DNA of 64,000 bases from Sphingobacterium endophyticum. Lineage in GTDB: Bacteria; Bacteroidota; Bacteroidia; Sphingobacteriales; Sphingobacteriaceae. The DNA lies in the NCBI RefSeq assembly GCF_009733535.1, contig NZ_SMMI01000016.1, forward strand, positions 1 through 64,000, read 5' to 3'. Positions within the stretch are counted from its first letter, which is position 1. Each line of letters starts with the position of its first letter. The position numbers and the translations under genes are program-made. Under the pieces are notes generated by a model. That model searched no databases. It saw only the letters and a program-made list of their open reading frames with translations, and was not told the origin of the DNA. Of this stretch, positions 16,519 to 25,743 are shown in pieces.

Positions 16519-18025
16519 AAAGAAAAATCTTTCCATTTTTCTTTTGATAGCAGTATTCATCATTTCAATCTGTGGATTGGTGTATGAACTAGTTGCGGGG
16601 GCATTAGCAAGCTATCTTTTAGGAGATTCGGTAAAGCAATTTTCATTTATTATTGGCACCTATTTATTTTCTATGGGTGTTGGTTCCTATCTCGCCAAGT
16701 TTATTCAAAAGAATCTTTTTGATAAATTTATTGAAATAGAACTCTTGATTGGGATGATTGGAGGATTAAGCTCCGTTTTATTGTTTCTCCTATTTCAACA
16801 GGTAGAACATTTTCAATTTATCCTTTATTTTGTAGTCTTTTTGACAGGATGTTTATGTGGTATGGAAATTCCACTATTAATGAATATCTTAAAAGATAGA
16901 GTACAATTTAAGGATCTCGTATCTAATGTCTTTGCATTTGACTATATCGGAGCACTTATTGCCTCTGTATTATTCCCCATTTTGTTAATTCCAAAGCTTG
17001 GAGTAATGGGTACTTCCCTTTTCTTTGGAATGATTAATATTCTTGTCGGTGTATTCTTGGCATTTTATTTAAGCGATTTTTTAAAACGTTCTACCTTTAT
17101 AAAGATCAAGGCAATTGTTTGCTTCTTGGTATTAACAGTGGTATTTATTTATTCGGACAAACTTTTAAATTACTCTGAAAATCAACTTTACGGGAATAAT
17201 ATAATATATAAACACACAACTCCATATCAAAGGATTGTTTTGACAACAACCGGGGATGATTACCAATTGTTCCTGAACAATAACCTCCAGTTCAACACAA
17301 AGGATGAATACAGATATCATGAAAGCTTGGTCCATCCAGCCATGTCTATTGCTAAAAATCCTAAACATATTTTGGTTTTAGGTGGCGGTGATGGTTTGGC
17401 AGCAAGAGAAATATTAAAATATCCAAGTGTTGAGAAGATTACTCTAGTGGACCTTGATGAAGGTATGACGAAATTGTTTCAAACCAATGAAATATTGAGA
17501 AAACATAATTCCAATAGTTTGAACAATCCAAAATTAAGCATTATCAATATGGATGCTTTTATTTGGCTACAGGAGCACCATGATCTTTATGATGTTATTA
17601 TTGTTGATTTCCCAGATCCTTCAAATTATAGTCTTGGGAAACTATATTCTACTGCATTTTACAAACGTTTAAAATCAATAATGAATCAAGATTGTATTAT
17701 TGCAGTCCAGACAACATCACCTTATTATGCACCTAAATCTTATTGGTGCATATATGAAACTATTGCTTCAATTTTTCCAAATCCACAGGCATATCATGCG
17801 TATGTTCCATCATTTGGAGAATGGGGATATTGTCTTTTCTCTCCGAACAGTAATATTGATTTTAACCAGGTAAACTTTAAAGTTGCAGGCTTGAAATTTT
17901 ATGATTACAATTTTTCAAAAATGATGGATTTTGCAGATGACATGAAAAAACGTGAAGTAGAAATTAATAGATTGGACAACCAGATTTTAGTGAGGTACTT
18001 TGATGAAGAATGGGGAAAAATCTAA
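16511..18025 (+). CDS. speE: Membrane-anchored spermidine synthase-like aminopropyltransferase
   Basis: The first ~215 residues form an MFS-like bundle of about seven membrane helices; the rest is a spermidine synthase-like Rossmann domain with the AdoMet-binding motif VLGGGDGLAAREI, the acidic VDLDEGM, and VDFPDPSNYSLGKLYS at the aminopropyl-transfer site. It should move an aminopropyl group from decarboxylated AdoMet (made by the SpeD of this operon) to a diamine acceptor. The acceptor cannot be read from sequence, and acceptor-side residues are divergent from soluble SpeE. The membrane fusion is characteristic of this DUF350/DUF4178-linked class. Its 3' end overlaps the FAD oxidoreductase gene by 23 bases. 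Confidence 0.88.
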   Translation: MDRKKNLSIFLLIAVFIISICGLVYELVAGALASYLLGDSVKQFSFIIGTYLFSMGVGSYLAKFIQKNLFDKFIEIELLIGMIGGLSSVLLFLLFQQVEHFQFILYFVVFLTGCLCGMEIPLLMNILKDRVQFKDLVSNVFAFDYIGALIASVLFPILLIPKLGVMGTSLFFGMINILVGVFLAFYLSDFLKRSTFIKIKAIVCFLVLTVVFIYSDKLLNYSENQLYGNNIIYKHTTPYQRIVLTTTGDDYQLFLNNNLQFNTKDEYRYHESLVHPAMSIAKNPKHILVLGGGDGLAAREILKYPSVEKITLVDLDEGMTKLFQTNEILRKHNSNSLNNPKLSIINMDAFIWLQEHHDLYDVIIVDFPDPSNYSLGKLYSTAFYKRLKSIMNQDCIIAVQTTSPYYAPKSYWCIYETIASIFPNPQAYHAYVPSFGEWGYCLFSPNSNIDFNQVNFKVAGLKFYDYNFSKMMDFADDMKKREVEINRLDNQILVRYFDEEWGKI

Positions 18026-19616
18026 TTGGTCAAGACGAAATTTCCTAAAGTCTACTTTTATTTTAGGAATATCTTCCCAATTTTTACATTCATGCAAGCA
18101 ACAAGCAAATCGAATTTTCCTCAAATTAACAGGTACTAAACATGTTTTAGGGCATCGTTTGAGGTTTCCAGATTTTCCGATTCCAGCGCAGGAATTCCAT
18201 ATGCCTACTATGATATTAGGCGGAGGTATTGCTGGCTTATCAGCAGCATATCAATTCAATGAAACTGGTTTTGAACATTTTATTTTGGTGGAAATGGAAA
18301 ATAGTGTTGGTGGTAACTCAAGGTCAGGTCAAAATAAATACTCAAAATTTCCTCTTGGAGCCCATTACCTGCCTATTCCTAATGCCTCTAATAAGGAAAT
18401 TTATAATTTCTTAGAAAAATCAAAAATAGTTACCGGTTGGACAGCAGATCAAAAACCCATATTTGATGAAGAACAACTGACATTTTCTCCACAAAGTCGT
18501 CTTTTTATTAAAAATTATTGGCAAGAAGGAACTATTCCTGAATATAGTTTGACTGAAGAAGAAAAAGCAGATTTTATAAGATTTTTTGAACAAATGAAAA
18601 TCTTTAGCAAATCTAGGGGAAATGATGGGAAGTACATCTTTGATATCCCGACCATGTTTGCCTCCAAGGAACATGATTTCTATTCTTTGGATAAAATTAC
18701 AATGGAAAAGTGGATGCAGTCTCAAGGTTATCAATCAGTTGATTTATTTGAATATGTCAATTATTGCTGTAGGGATGATTTTGGAACAGGAATTAAACAT
18801 ACCTCAGCTTTTGCAGGAATACATTATTTCAGTAGTAGGAAACATGACTATTATCCTGACGATGACCATGTTTTAACATGGCAAGAAGGTAATTCAAGAT
18901 TGGTTCAACATCTCAAAACTTATGTAGAAGGCAAAATTAAAACCAATCTTTTGGCATACAAAATAGAAATAGAGCAGGATAAAGTAAAGGTTTATTTATA
19001 TGACTCAAAAAATGATAAATCAATTATTTACATAGTTGATAAGCTTATCATATCCAGTCCTCAATTTGTAAATCAGTACCTACTGCCTCAAAGAAAAACT
19101 ATGACCAAAGTATGTCAATATGCACCTTGGATTACGGCTACAATTGTACTTAAAAAGTTTCCTCCAACAGTAGGTGCTCCCCTTTCTTGGGATAATGTTA
19201 TTCATGCTGGCAAAGGATTAGGATATATATATGATCAGCATCAAGGATTAGGACAATTCCAAAATCCTTTTGTATTAACTTATTATCATAGTATGGACGG
19301 TCCCGATTTAAGGGTGGAACGACAGCAACTTTATGATTATAGTGACAAGGAATGGCGTGATTTTATCATTGAAGATCTTTCTACAGCTCACTTCGAAATC
19401 GAAAAAGAAATTGAATCCATTGAGATCTTTAGACTAGGACATGGAATGATAAGCCCTGTAGTTGGATACCTTAGTTCAAATGAGAGGAAAGAATTAGAAA
19501 AACCTATCGATAAAAAGATATTTTTTGCTCATTCTGATCTTTCAGGAATTTCGATTTTTGAAGAGTCCTTCTACAGAGGAATTATGGCCGCTAAGGAAGT
19601 GATTGATTCAATATAA
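18003..19616 (+). CDS. Tat-exported FAD-dependent amine oxidase-like oxidoreductase
   Basis: The protein starts with a twin-arginine signal (SRRNFLK, R12-R13 counted from the TTG codon just before the ATG) leading to LHSC, a possible lipobox, so it probably acts outside the cytoplasm. It then shows the dinucleotide-binding motif ILGGGIAGLSAAYQF with the acidic partner LVEMENSVGGNSRSG, as in flavin-containing amine oxidases and related NAD(P)/FAD oxidoreductases. At 537 residues it is of normal length. I start at ATG 18003, because the longer frame begins with TTG. It closes the speD-DUF4178-DUF350-speE operon, so a polyamine or related amine is a reasonable substrate guess, but no direct evidence shows this. 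Confidence 0.85.
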   Translation: MKNGEKSNWSRRNFLKSTFILGISSQFLHSCKQQANRIFLKLTGTKHVLGHRLRFPDFPIPAQEFHMPTMILGGGIAGLSAAYQFNETGFEHFILVEMENSVGGNSRSGQNKYSKFPLGAHYLPIPNASNKEIYNFLEKSKIVTGWTADQKPIFDEEQLTFSPQSRLFIKNYWQEGTIPEYSLTEEEKADFIRFFEQMKIFSKSRGNDGKYIFDIPTMFASKEHDFYSLDKITMEKWMQSQGYQSVDLFEYVNYCCRDDFGTGIKHTSAFAGIHYFSSRKHDYYPDDDHVLTWQEGNSRLVQHLKTYVEGKIKTNLLAYKIEIEQDKVKVYLYDSKNDKSIIYIVDKLIISSPQFVNQYLLPQRKTMTKVCQYAPWITATIVLKKFPPTVGAPLSWDNVIHAGKGLGYIYDQHQGLGQFQNPFVLTYYHSMDGPDLRVERQQLYDYSDKEWRDFIIEDLSTAHFEIEKEIESIEIFRLGHGMISPVVGYLSSNERKELEKPIDKKIFFAHSDLSGISIFEESFYRGIMAAKEVIDSI

Positions 19617-19617
19617 G

Positions 19618-20658
19618 TTATTTATCTTGATTCTTACTACAAAAAAACCTTAAGAAATTTCTTGCTTTAAAATCTGATAGAGTTCCTAATTTATAGAATG
19701 CAACACAGGCTTCTTCTTGCTTATTCACCAGCAAATAACATATTCCCATTGATTTTAAATAGTCATCATAGAAAAGACCTCCATACTGATTTCTGTTAAT
19801 TTCAATATCCTTTACTTCTTCAAATAGTTTTAAAGCTTCTTCTGGTTTATTATTCCTATATAATTCTTCTCCTTCGAAAAAATTATCTTTTAACTTTTCT
19901 ATCTCAGGATTTCTCTTTTTGTTTGTATAACTCAAATAATTAATGGTCTCTTTAATAAGCATATTTTCACCAGTATAATTAAAGTAATAATCATTAATTT
20001 TTGGAATTGCTTTTAAAAATTCCTCTTCCATTTTTTTATCCAAAGTTGGAATAAATTTTACATCTCTAATTTTGTTATTTGTGTCTAAAACAAATTCAAC
20101 TTCACAATAAAATTCACCTTTAGCTTTCTTTTTCAATTCTGGGGAGAAATAACTCATAGTTTCGGCAAAACCTAATGAAGAAGTAAACTGGGCTTTATTA
20201 AATGCATCTTGAAGCAGTAATTTTTCTCCGTTCCTTTCTTCATATTTAGAAGCAAATTCAGGATAAGTCTTTAAAAAAACACTGTCTTTTAACAAGTAGA
20301 ATACTTGATCAGGACTACCTCTTTCCTGTAGGATCAGATAATCACCGTCAAGACGATAATAAAGAGTTCGATTTAGGAGATTGATGTTATTAAAACTATC
20401 ATAATTTGCTTTTTGTGAACTGTCATTGATTTTAATATTTCCTTTGCTAATCGTATAGATGACTTCGGCAGAAAACATGTTACTATGAACAGTAGAAAAT
20501 CCCCCTTCAGAATCTAATGCATAATCCAAAATCCAAGTTCCCAATAATTTGTTTTCTTGAGCAACTGTTATATTATTTAAGAATGAAATAAATGAAAATG
20601 CAATTATAACAATTGCATGGAAATAACTGCGCAAAGCAGGTTTAACACAAAATTTCAT
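19618..20658 (-). CDS. Exported protein with TonB-C-like and TPR-like regions
   Basis: The 346-aa protein has a long N-terminal signal (hydrophobic about 14-30, then AQE), a lipocalin-like opening (LLGTWILDYALDSEGG), a middle segment resembling the TonB C-terminal fold (GEFYCEVEFVLDTNNKIRDVKFIP) and a C-terminal pair of TPR-like helices (FEGEELYRNNKPEEALKLFEEVK, YLLVNKQEEACVAFYKLG). It is probably periplasmic. It is convergent with the FAD oxidoreductase gene, leaving only a single base between stops. No function can be assigned. Confidence 0.7.
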   Translation of the reverse strand: MKFCVKPALRSYFHAIVIIAFSFISFLNNITVAQENKLLGTWILDYALDSEGGFSTVHSNMFSAEVIYTISKGNIKINDSSQKANYDSFNNINLLNRTLYYRLDGDYLILQERGSPDQVFYLLKDSVFLKTYPEFASKYEERNGEKLLLQDAFNKAQFTSSLGFAETMSYFSPELKKKAKGEFYCEVEFVLDTNNKIRDVKFIPTLDKKMEEEFLKAIPKINDYYFNYTGENMLIKETINYLSYTNKKRNPEIEKLKDNFFEGEELYRNNKPEEALKLFEEVKDIEINRNQYGGLFYDDYLKSMGICYLLVNKQEEACVAFYKLGTLSDFKARNFLRFFCSKNQDK

Positions 20659-20840
20659 AATAACTGAATTGGTTATGGAAGTTAACTAATTTTCTCATAT
20701 GATTGAATATAGAAATATTAATTTTTGTTTAAGTATTTAAAATTTAATAACAAATATTTAACAATCAACACTTTATCTCCTAACAGTAACATAATATTTG
20801 AATTTTATTTTTATCGGTAAATAATAATAAGATTAACCGA

Positions 20841-21497
20841 ATGCAACTTTTACATAATCTTTTCAAAGAAAACAGAGTCTTTTTCATCTGTTTCCTACTC
20901 TGGTATTTTGTAGTTAGTATTTTTATTTTTTCTCTTCCAAAAAATGAAGGCTTTATTCTCGTAAATTCTCAGCATTCATTGTTTTTCGATTATTTCTTTA
21001 CTGTAATTACTCAATTTGGAGACGGTATATTAATTATTTTCCTTGGTCTTTTATGCTTTTTTATTTGGTCAAAGCGATTAGGCGTAGCCGTTATTGCTAC
21101 CTATATAGGCTCCGGATTAATTTGTATTTTACTTAAGAAAACCTTTAAATTATACAGACCTGGATTTCATTTATACGATGATCCTTCCTTTCATTCATTG
21201 TCTTGGCTACCAATGGCAAATCATAATTCGTTTCCTTCTGGCCATACAACATCTGCTTTCGCACTCGCAACAACCCTGGCATTATTCTCCAAAAATAAAA
21301 AATTGGGCATAATAGCACTTTGTATAGCATGCTTGACAGGGTATTCAAGGGTTTATTTAAGTCAACACTATATGGACGATGTTTGGTTCGGAAGCATGTT
21401 GGGCACCGGATTCTCTTGTCTATACGCCATGCTTCTTAACTATTTCAAGGAGAATAGATTTAATTTAACATTTTTCCCTCCAAACTTTAAAATTTAA
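20841..21497 (+). CDS. PAP2-family membrane phosphatase
   Basis: The 218-aa integral membrane protein carries the three acid phosphatase motifs of the PAP2 superfamily: KKTFKLYRPG (KX6RP), NSFPSGHTT (PSGH) and SRVYLSQHYMDD (SRX5HX3D). Members dephosphorylate lipid phosphates or pyrophosphates such as undecaprenyl diphosphate or lipid A. It is followed 2 bases later by a GtrA gene and then a GT39 gene, so an undecaprenyl-linked sugar pathway or lipid A modification is the most likely context. Confidence 0.93.
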   Translation: MQLLHNLFKENRVFFICFLLWYFVVSIFIFSLPKNEGFILVNSQHSLFFDYFFTVITQFGDGILIIFLGLLCFFIWSKRLGVAVIATYIGSGLICILLKKTFKLYRPGFHLYDDPSFHSLSWLPMANHNSFPSGHTTSAFALATTLALFSKNKKLGIIALCIACLTGYSRVYLSQHYMDDVWFGSMLGTGFSCLYAMLLNYFKENRFNLTFFPPNFKI

Positions 21498-21499
21498 CC

Positions 21500-21886
21500 A
21501 TGGTCGAAATAGTATTCCGAGCGTTTAAATTTGCATTAGTTGGATTTTTTGGAATGGGAATAGATTTTCTTTTCACTTGGATTTTTAAAGAAAAACTTCA
21601 TATCAATAAATTTATTGCCAATTCAATTGGCTTTATTATAGCTGTATTTAACAACTACCTCCTAAACAGAATTTGGACTTTTTCAAGTCAAAATCCTCAA
21701 ATTTTTAAACAATTTATTTCCTTTTTAGGAATAAGTGCAATTGGTTTAGGTTTGAACACCTTATTCTTATACTTCTTTCATGAAAAACTAAATCTTAATT
21801 TCTATCTGAGTAAATTTTTGGCTATAGGAATGGTATTCATATGGAATTTTTCGGCAAATCTGATTTTTACTTTTAAAAATGGTTAG
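21500..21886 (+). CDS. GtrA-family membrane protein
   Basis: The 128-aa protein has four membrane helices and the GtrA motif pattern FKFALVGFFGMGIDFLFTWIF, FNNYLLNRIWTF and IWNFSANLIFTFKNG. GtrA proteins are thought to help flip or present polyprenyl-phosphate-linked sugars to periplasmic glycosyltransferases. It overlaps the next gene (a GT39 transferase) by 8 bases, which fits a flippase and transferase pair. Confidence 0.92.
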   Translation: MVEIVFRAFKFALVGFFGMGIDFLFTWIFKEKLHINKFIANSIGFIIAVFNNYLLNRIWTFSSQNPQIFKQFISFLGISAIGLGLNTLFLYFFHEKLNLNFYLSKFLAIGMVFIWNFSANLIFTFKNG

Positions 21887-23462
21887 TGATTACAGACTAA
21901 AATTGAGATGGTTGATTGTACTAGCAACAATTATACGTTGTGTTTTTGCTTATTTTCTGGAATTAGGGAATGATGAAGTATATTATTTTACCTACGCAGA
22001 ATTTCTCGACTGGAATCATTTTGATCATCCACCCATGGTAGGACTATTAATAAGGTTCTTTACACTTAATCTACATTGGGTTTCTGATTTCTCCGTTCGT
22101 CTAGGAGCCATATTTTTAGCTACATTTAACACTTGGCTGATTGCAAGTTTAGTCAAATACTTGATGAGCGAAAGAGCAGGATTAATTGTAGCAATTTTAT
22201 ATACAGCTTCAATTTACTCAAGTATAATTTCAGGTTTATTTATACTCCCTGATTCAATTGCAAACACTTTTTGGTTAGCTTCATTATACAGTATAGTTAT
22301 TATAATTAAATCCGAAAACTCAAAGGTAAGGACTAATCAATTTTTATTATTAGGATTGTTCATAGGAATAGCCCTGCTATGTAAAGTACATTCTATTTTT
22401 TTATGGTTTGGGTTTCTTGGTTTTATATTCTTTTTTCAAAAAAAAATATTTGCATGTAAAGCTCTGTATCTCTCCATCTTAATAAGTATAATTTTCTTTT
22501 TACCAATTTGGCTATGGAATGAGGAGTATAATTATATCACTTGGAAATTCCATGGAAATAGAATTAGCATATTAGGTTCAGGAATTAGATTTGATTATTT
22601 TTTACAAACATTCTTTGGACAAATTTTTTATAACAATCCATTCTTAATTTATTTATATTCTGTTGTCTTGGTTTACTTAGTTAAAGACAAAATAAAAATA
22701 AATGGAATTTCAAGGAATATAATCTATCTACTGTTATTTTGTTCATTTCCAATTATACTTGCTTCAACAGGGCTTTCGCTTTTTCGACAGACATTACCTC
22801 ATTGGAGCGGTGCAGGTTTCTTTGGTTTAATGATTATCTCTGCCTTATGGCTTGATTCAAAATTAGATTTAAACCTAATCCCAAAATGCAGAAAAATCTT
22901 AAACCTACAATTGGGATTTACATTGTCTGTAGCAATCTTGACTTTTACTACTATAAAATGGTATCCAGGAAATCTAGTTGGATCATCTAATAAAAAAGAG
23001 TTAGGTAAAGGTGATATAACCTTAGATCTTATTGGTTGGAAAGATTTAGAAAAACAATTCAAGGAAATTAGAGCAGAAGACATCAAAAATAATTTAATGC
23101 ATCCTGAAGACGCTTTATTAGTTAATAATTGGTTTCCAGCAGGACATTTATACTATTATGTTGCAAAACCCTTAGGAATGAGATTGATTGCAGAAGGAAG
23201 GTTAGTTGATATCCATAAATTTGCATGGATTAACTTATCTATTAATCCTATTCAAAAAGGAGAAAATGCATATTATATTTCTGCATCTAACATGTTAAAT
23301 GAACCGGAAGAAATTTATGGTAAATATTTTGAAAAAATAGAATTAAGAAAAGTACTTGTTCAAGAAAGAAGCGGAAAAGAAGTTCGACTTTGGTACATTT
23401 ATCATTTGAAGAAAGCGAAACAGGTTATCGGTAATAAACACCCCCTAAATTATTCGGAATAA
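21879..23462 (+). CDS. Glycosyltransferase family 39 / ArnT-like membrane protein
   Basis: The 527-aa polytopic protein has the PMT/ArnT signature acidic motif ELGNDEVYYFTYAEF in the first periplasmic loop, followed by WNHFDHPPMVGLLIRFF, many membrane helices, and a C-terminal periplasmic domain (about 370-520). Enzymes of this family transfer a sugar from a polyprenyl phosphate to a lipid or protein acceptor in the periplasm. With the PAP2 phosphatase and GtrA upstream it forms a three-gene envelope glycosylation operon. The sugar and acceptor are unknown. Confidence 0.9.
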   Translation: MVSDYRLKLRWLIVLATIIRCVFAYFLELGNDEVYYFTYAEFLDWNHFDHPPMVGLLIRFFTLNLHWVSDFSVRLGAIFLATFNTWLIASLVKYLMSERAGLIVAILYTASIYSSIISGLFILPDSIANTFWLASLYSIVIIIKSENSKVRTNQFLLLGLFIGIALLCKVHSIFLWFGFLGFIFFFQKKIFACKALYLSILISIIFFLPIWLWNEEYNYITWKFHGNRISILGSGIRFDYFLQTFFGQIFYNNPFLIYLYSVVLVYLVKDKIKINGISRNIIYLLLFCSFPIILASTGLSLFRQTLPHWSGAGFFGLMIISALWLDSKLDLNLIPKCRKILNLQLGFTLSVAILTFTTIKWYPGNLVGSSNKKELGKGDITLDLIGWKDLEKQFKEIRAEDIKNNLMHPEDALLVNNWFPAGHLYYYVAKPLGMRLIAEGRLVDIHKFAWINLSINPIQKGENAYYISASNMLNEPEEIYGKYFEKIELRKVLVQERSGKEVRLWYIYHLKKAKQVIGNKHPLNYSE

Positions 23463-23463
23463 A

Positions 23464-23489
23464 GTAGGTCATTTCAGGAAATGACCTAC
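23464..23489 (+). terminator. Hairpin after GT39 operon
   Basis: A perfect 12-bp inverted repeat (GTAGGTCATTTC and GAAATGACCTAC) with a 2-base centre starts one base after the stop codon. No T-run follows, so it may work as a 3'-end stabiliser or weak terminator. Confidence 0.5.
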
Positions 23490-24120
23490 AGGTAAATATA
23501 AAGATTTAATTGTTTACCAGGATTTCAGAAAATAACAAGTGAGTATAATAAGTTAAGTTCATTTTTCGATAGGCTAAAACTTTGGAAAAGATAAAACATC
23601 CCCTATGTTATCTTTCACTCTTTTTGAAAAATAATATTCATAAATTAAATATTATAACTTAAAAGTCACAATCAATTTTTTATAATTTTTACAAAATCAA
23701 ATTAAAATAATAAACAATAAATTACTTAGTCAGTATTTATTATTTATTTAACATTAATACTTCAATCATGCAAGTAAGAAGCCATTAGTACTAATGGCTT
23801 CTTACTAAATTATTCCAGAACAGCAATTTTTTGTAAAAATAGCTAGAATAAAAGGTTTTTTAGGACAGGGTCTTTCTTTAAGATGCTTTTTACTTAAAGC
23901 CCTAAATCCACAATAGAAACACTTGTTGAGCATGTTTAATAATTATATGTTAATAATTTAACGATTTGGTTAATAGCAAATATATCACAAATAAATGAAA
24001 TAACATTACGGTAACCCGTAAAAAATAATAAGTCATAAGAATTTTACTGACTCTATTGAATTATCCAGTATTGAAATGTTGAGTATTTAAATTTCTACAA
24101 CATGCTACACTTAATATGAA
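23490..24120. other. AT-rich intergenic region with a perfect palindrome
   Basis: This stretch lacks any plausible gene on either strand. Its only clear structure is a 34-bp perfect palindrome (listed separately) and a small TTACGG-TAA-CCCGTAA repeat near 24011. Low-complexity AT stretches fill the rest. It could hold a short non-coding RNA ending at the palindrome, but I see no matching promoter. Confidence 0.4.
23773..23806. repeat. 34-bp perfect palindrome
   Basis: AGTAAGAAGCCATTAGT is directly followed by its exact reverse complement (17-bp arms, centre AGTACT). It could form a hairpin with a small loop, be a terminator without a T-tail for an unseen transcript, or serve as a protein-binding dyad. 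Confidence 0.75.
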
Positions 24121-24122
24121 AT

Positions 24123-24494
24123 TTAGGCCAATTCACTTTCTGAATGTGCCGCGCATTTCCAAACAGCATTTTCCATGATCCAAGAAGAGCTGCAAACACA
24201 TTTATGCAATGTTTTTTGCCCATTATTATCGGCTTCCATTTCTATGATATAAGCAATAGTTGCAAAACTATTGCTAAAAGATTGCACAACAGCTTCGGAA
24301 ATACTTTTAATCGTCATTTTCATATCCTTACCAGAATCAAATAACTCTTTAAAGGTGGGTTCATCTATACTTTTAATGCCTTTTTTACTAACAACGGTAC
24401 ATGGGAAATAGGTAAGGTTTTTTACGATATCATAATTATGATTTTCCATTCCTTCCCAATACTTTTTCTCTAAATCTAAAGTTTGCTCTTTCAT
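24123..24494 (-). CDS. NTF2-like (SnoaL/DUF4440-type) protein
   Basis: The 123-aa protein has the cone-fold pattern of NTF2-like proteins: an N-terminal helix LDLEKKYWEGMENHNYDIVKNL, a loop with TYFPCTVVSKKGIKSIDEPTFKELF, and long strands SFATIAYIIEMEADNNG and CSSSWIMENAVWKCAAHSES ending at the C-terminus. I start at ATG 24494, since the longer frame opens with TTG. It is cytoplasmic and carries no recognisable catalytic residues. It sits downstream of the SMP-30 gene terminator and is probably monocistronic. Confidence 0.75.
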   Translation of the reverse strand: MKEQTLDLEKKYWEGMENHNYDIVKNLTYFPCTVVSKKGIKSIDEPTFKELFDSGKDMKMTIKSISEAVVQSFSNSFATIAYIIEMEADNNGQKTLHKCVCSSSWIMENAVWKCAAHSESELA

Positions 24495-24562
24495 AATAAT
24501 CAAATTAAACTATGATAATAAAGGAACAGATTGAAAAACTTATAGTTTTAAAAAATGAAAAC

Positions 24563-24593
24563 AAAAAAGCTAGACGAAATCATCTAGCTTTTA
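24563..24593 (-). terminator. Terminator after SMP-30 gene
   Basis: Stem AAAAGCTAGA/TCTAGCTTTT with an 8-base loop lies 28 bases after the stop codon at 24621. On the minus strand it ends in a T6 run. Confidence 0.8.
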
Positions 24594-24620
24594 AATTTAT
24601 CTCCTTTATTGAAGATTTAT

Positions 24621-25616
24621 CTATTCTTTCAATTTAACCCGCAATAATTGATCTGTAGAAGTAAGATATAGATAACCATCTCCACCGAAAGCACAATTAG
24701 CGGTGTGTACAGTAGACCTGATTCTTCCAATAGGTTTCCCTGAAGAATTTATTACCACTACCCCATCGCCTGCTGCTGCAAAAATATTTCCTTCCTTATC
24801 TACTTTTATACCATCAGCCGCCATTGATTCTGAAGGAAATTCTTTTTTGAAATCAAAAAAGATACGACCTTCAGATAATAATCCATCAGATTTTATATCA
24901 TAAACCATAATATATGGATTATTCCCGTCAGAAAGTGCTACATATAACTTTTTAGCATCAGTTGACAATGCAATTCCATTAGGTCTTGAAAGGTTAGAAA
25001 CGACTTGAACAGCTTTTCCATTCGGACTTACTTTGTAAACTCCATTTTCTGCAATTTCACGTGTAGCGGTGTCATTTTCTCTCCATGGTAAACCATATGG
25101 GGGATCGGTAAAATAATAATCTCCATTTGGATGTTGACAAATATCGTTTGGAGAATTAAATTTTTTGCCTTCCCAATTATCAACTAAGGTTTCTCTTTTC
25201 TTTGTTTGAAGAGAAATTTTTGCAATCCGCCGATTTCCATGATCACAAGCAACTAACATCCCTTCCGAATTAATTATTAATCCATTCGTCCCTTCTTCTT
25301 CACTATATACTCCAGGACCTTCGAATCCTGCAGGTTTAATAAATTCCTTTAGACCTTCTTTTTCAGACCATTGATAAATTATATTTTGACGAGTATCTGA
25401 ATACAATAGATAATTTCCTTGCTTTACCCACACAGGTCCTTCAGCCCAAACCATCCCATCAGCAAGTTTTTCAACCTGTACAGTTGGATCAATAAGTTTT
25501 TCCATGGCAGGATCAATTATTTCAATTTTCCCCATTTTTGGATATTCTTTTTGGGTTTGTGCACAAGATGTAAATACAAATGCTAATAAAATAAAATGAA
25601 AAGTGAACTTTAACAT
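24621..25616 (-). CDS. SMP-30/gluconolactonase-type lipoprotein
   Basis: The 331-aa protein is a six-bladed propeller of the SMP-30/gluconolactonase/LRE family, with a lipoprotein signal (VFTSC, C18). Family segments include EGPVWVKQGNYLLYSDT (N-terminal metal-binding Glu), SPNDICQHPNGDYYFTDPPYG, SRPNGIALSTDAKKLYVA and the ADGIKVDKEGNIFAAAGDGV loop. Such enzymes hydrolyse sugar or aromatic lactones with a divalent metal; exported lipoprotein versions are common in Bacteroidota. The exact substrate is unknown. It is monocistronic. Confidence 0.92.
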   Translation of the reverse strand: MLKFTFHFILLAFVFTSCAQTQKEYPKMGKIEIIDPAMEKLIDPTVQVEKLADGMVWAEGPVWVKQGNYLLYSDTRQNIIYQWSEKEGLKEFIKPAGFEGPGVYSEEEGTNGLIINSEGMLVACDHGNRRIAKISLQTKKRETLVDNWEGKKFNSPNDICQHPNGDYYFTDPPYGLPWRENDTATREIAENGVYKVSPNGKAVQVVSNLSRPNGIALSTDAKKLYVALSDGNNPYIMVYDIKSDGLLSEGRIFFDFKKEFPSESMAADGIKVDKEGNIFAAAGDGVVVINSSGKPIGRIRSTVHTANCAFGGDGYLYLTSTDQLLRVKLKE

Positions 25617-25743
25617 AGTGATAGGTTTATTGTTTCCCTAAAATAAGGATTTAAATCAAAAAGGCAGAATATGAAATAATTTAATCATTGCAACAATTTC
25701 TCCTCCAATTAGTTATATTTATATTAACCAATTGTAATTGATT

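Noticed and set aside
23768..23788. Tiny leader-like frame MQVRSH at the palindrome
   Set aside because: Six codons only, and no downstream gene on the same strand to regulate.
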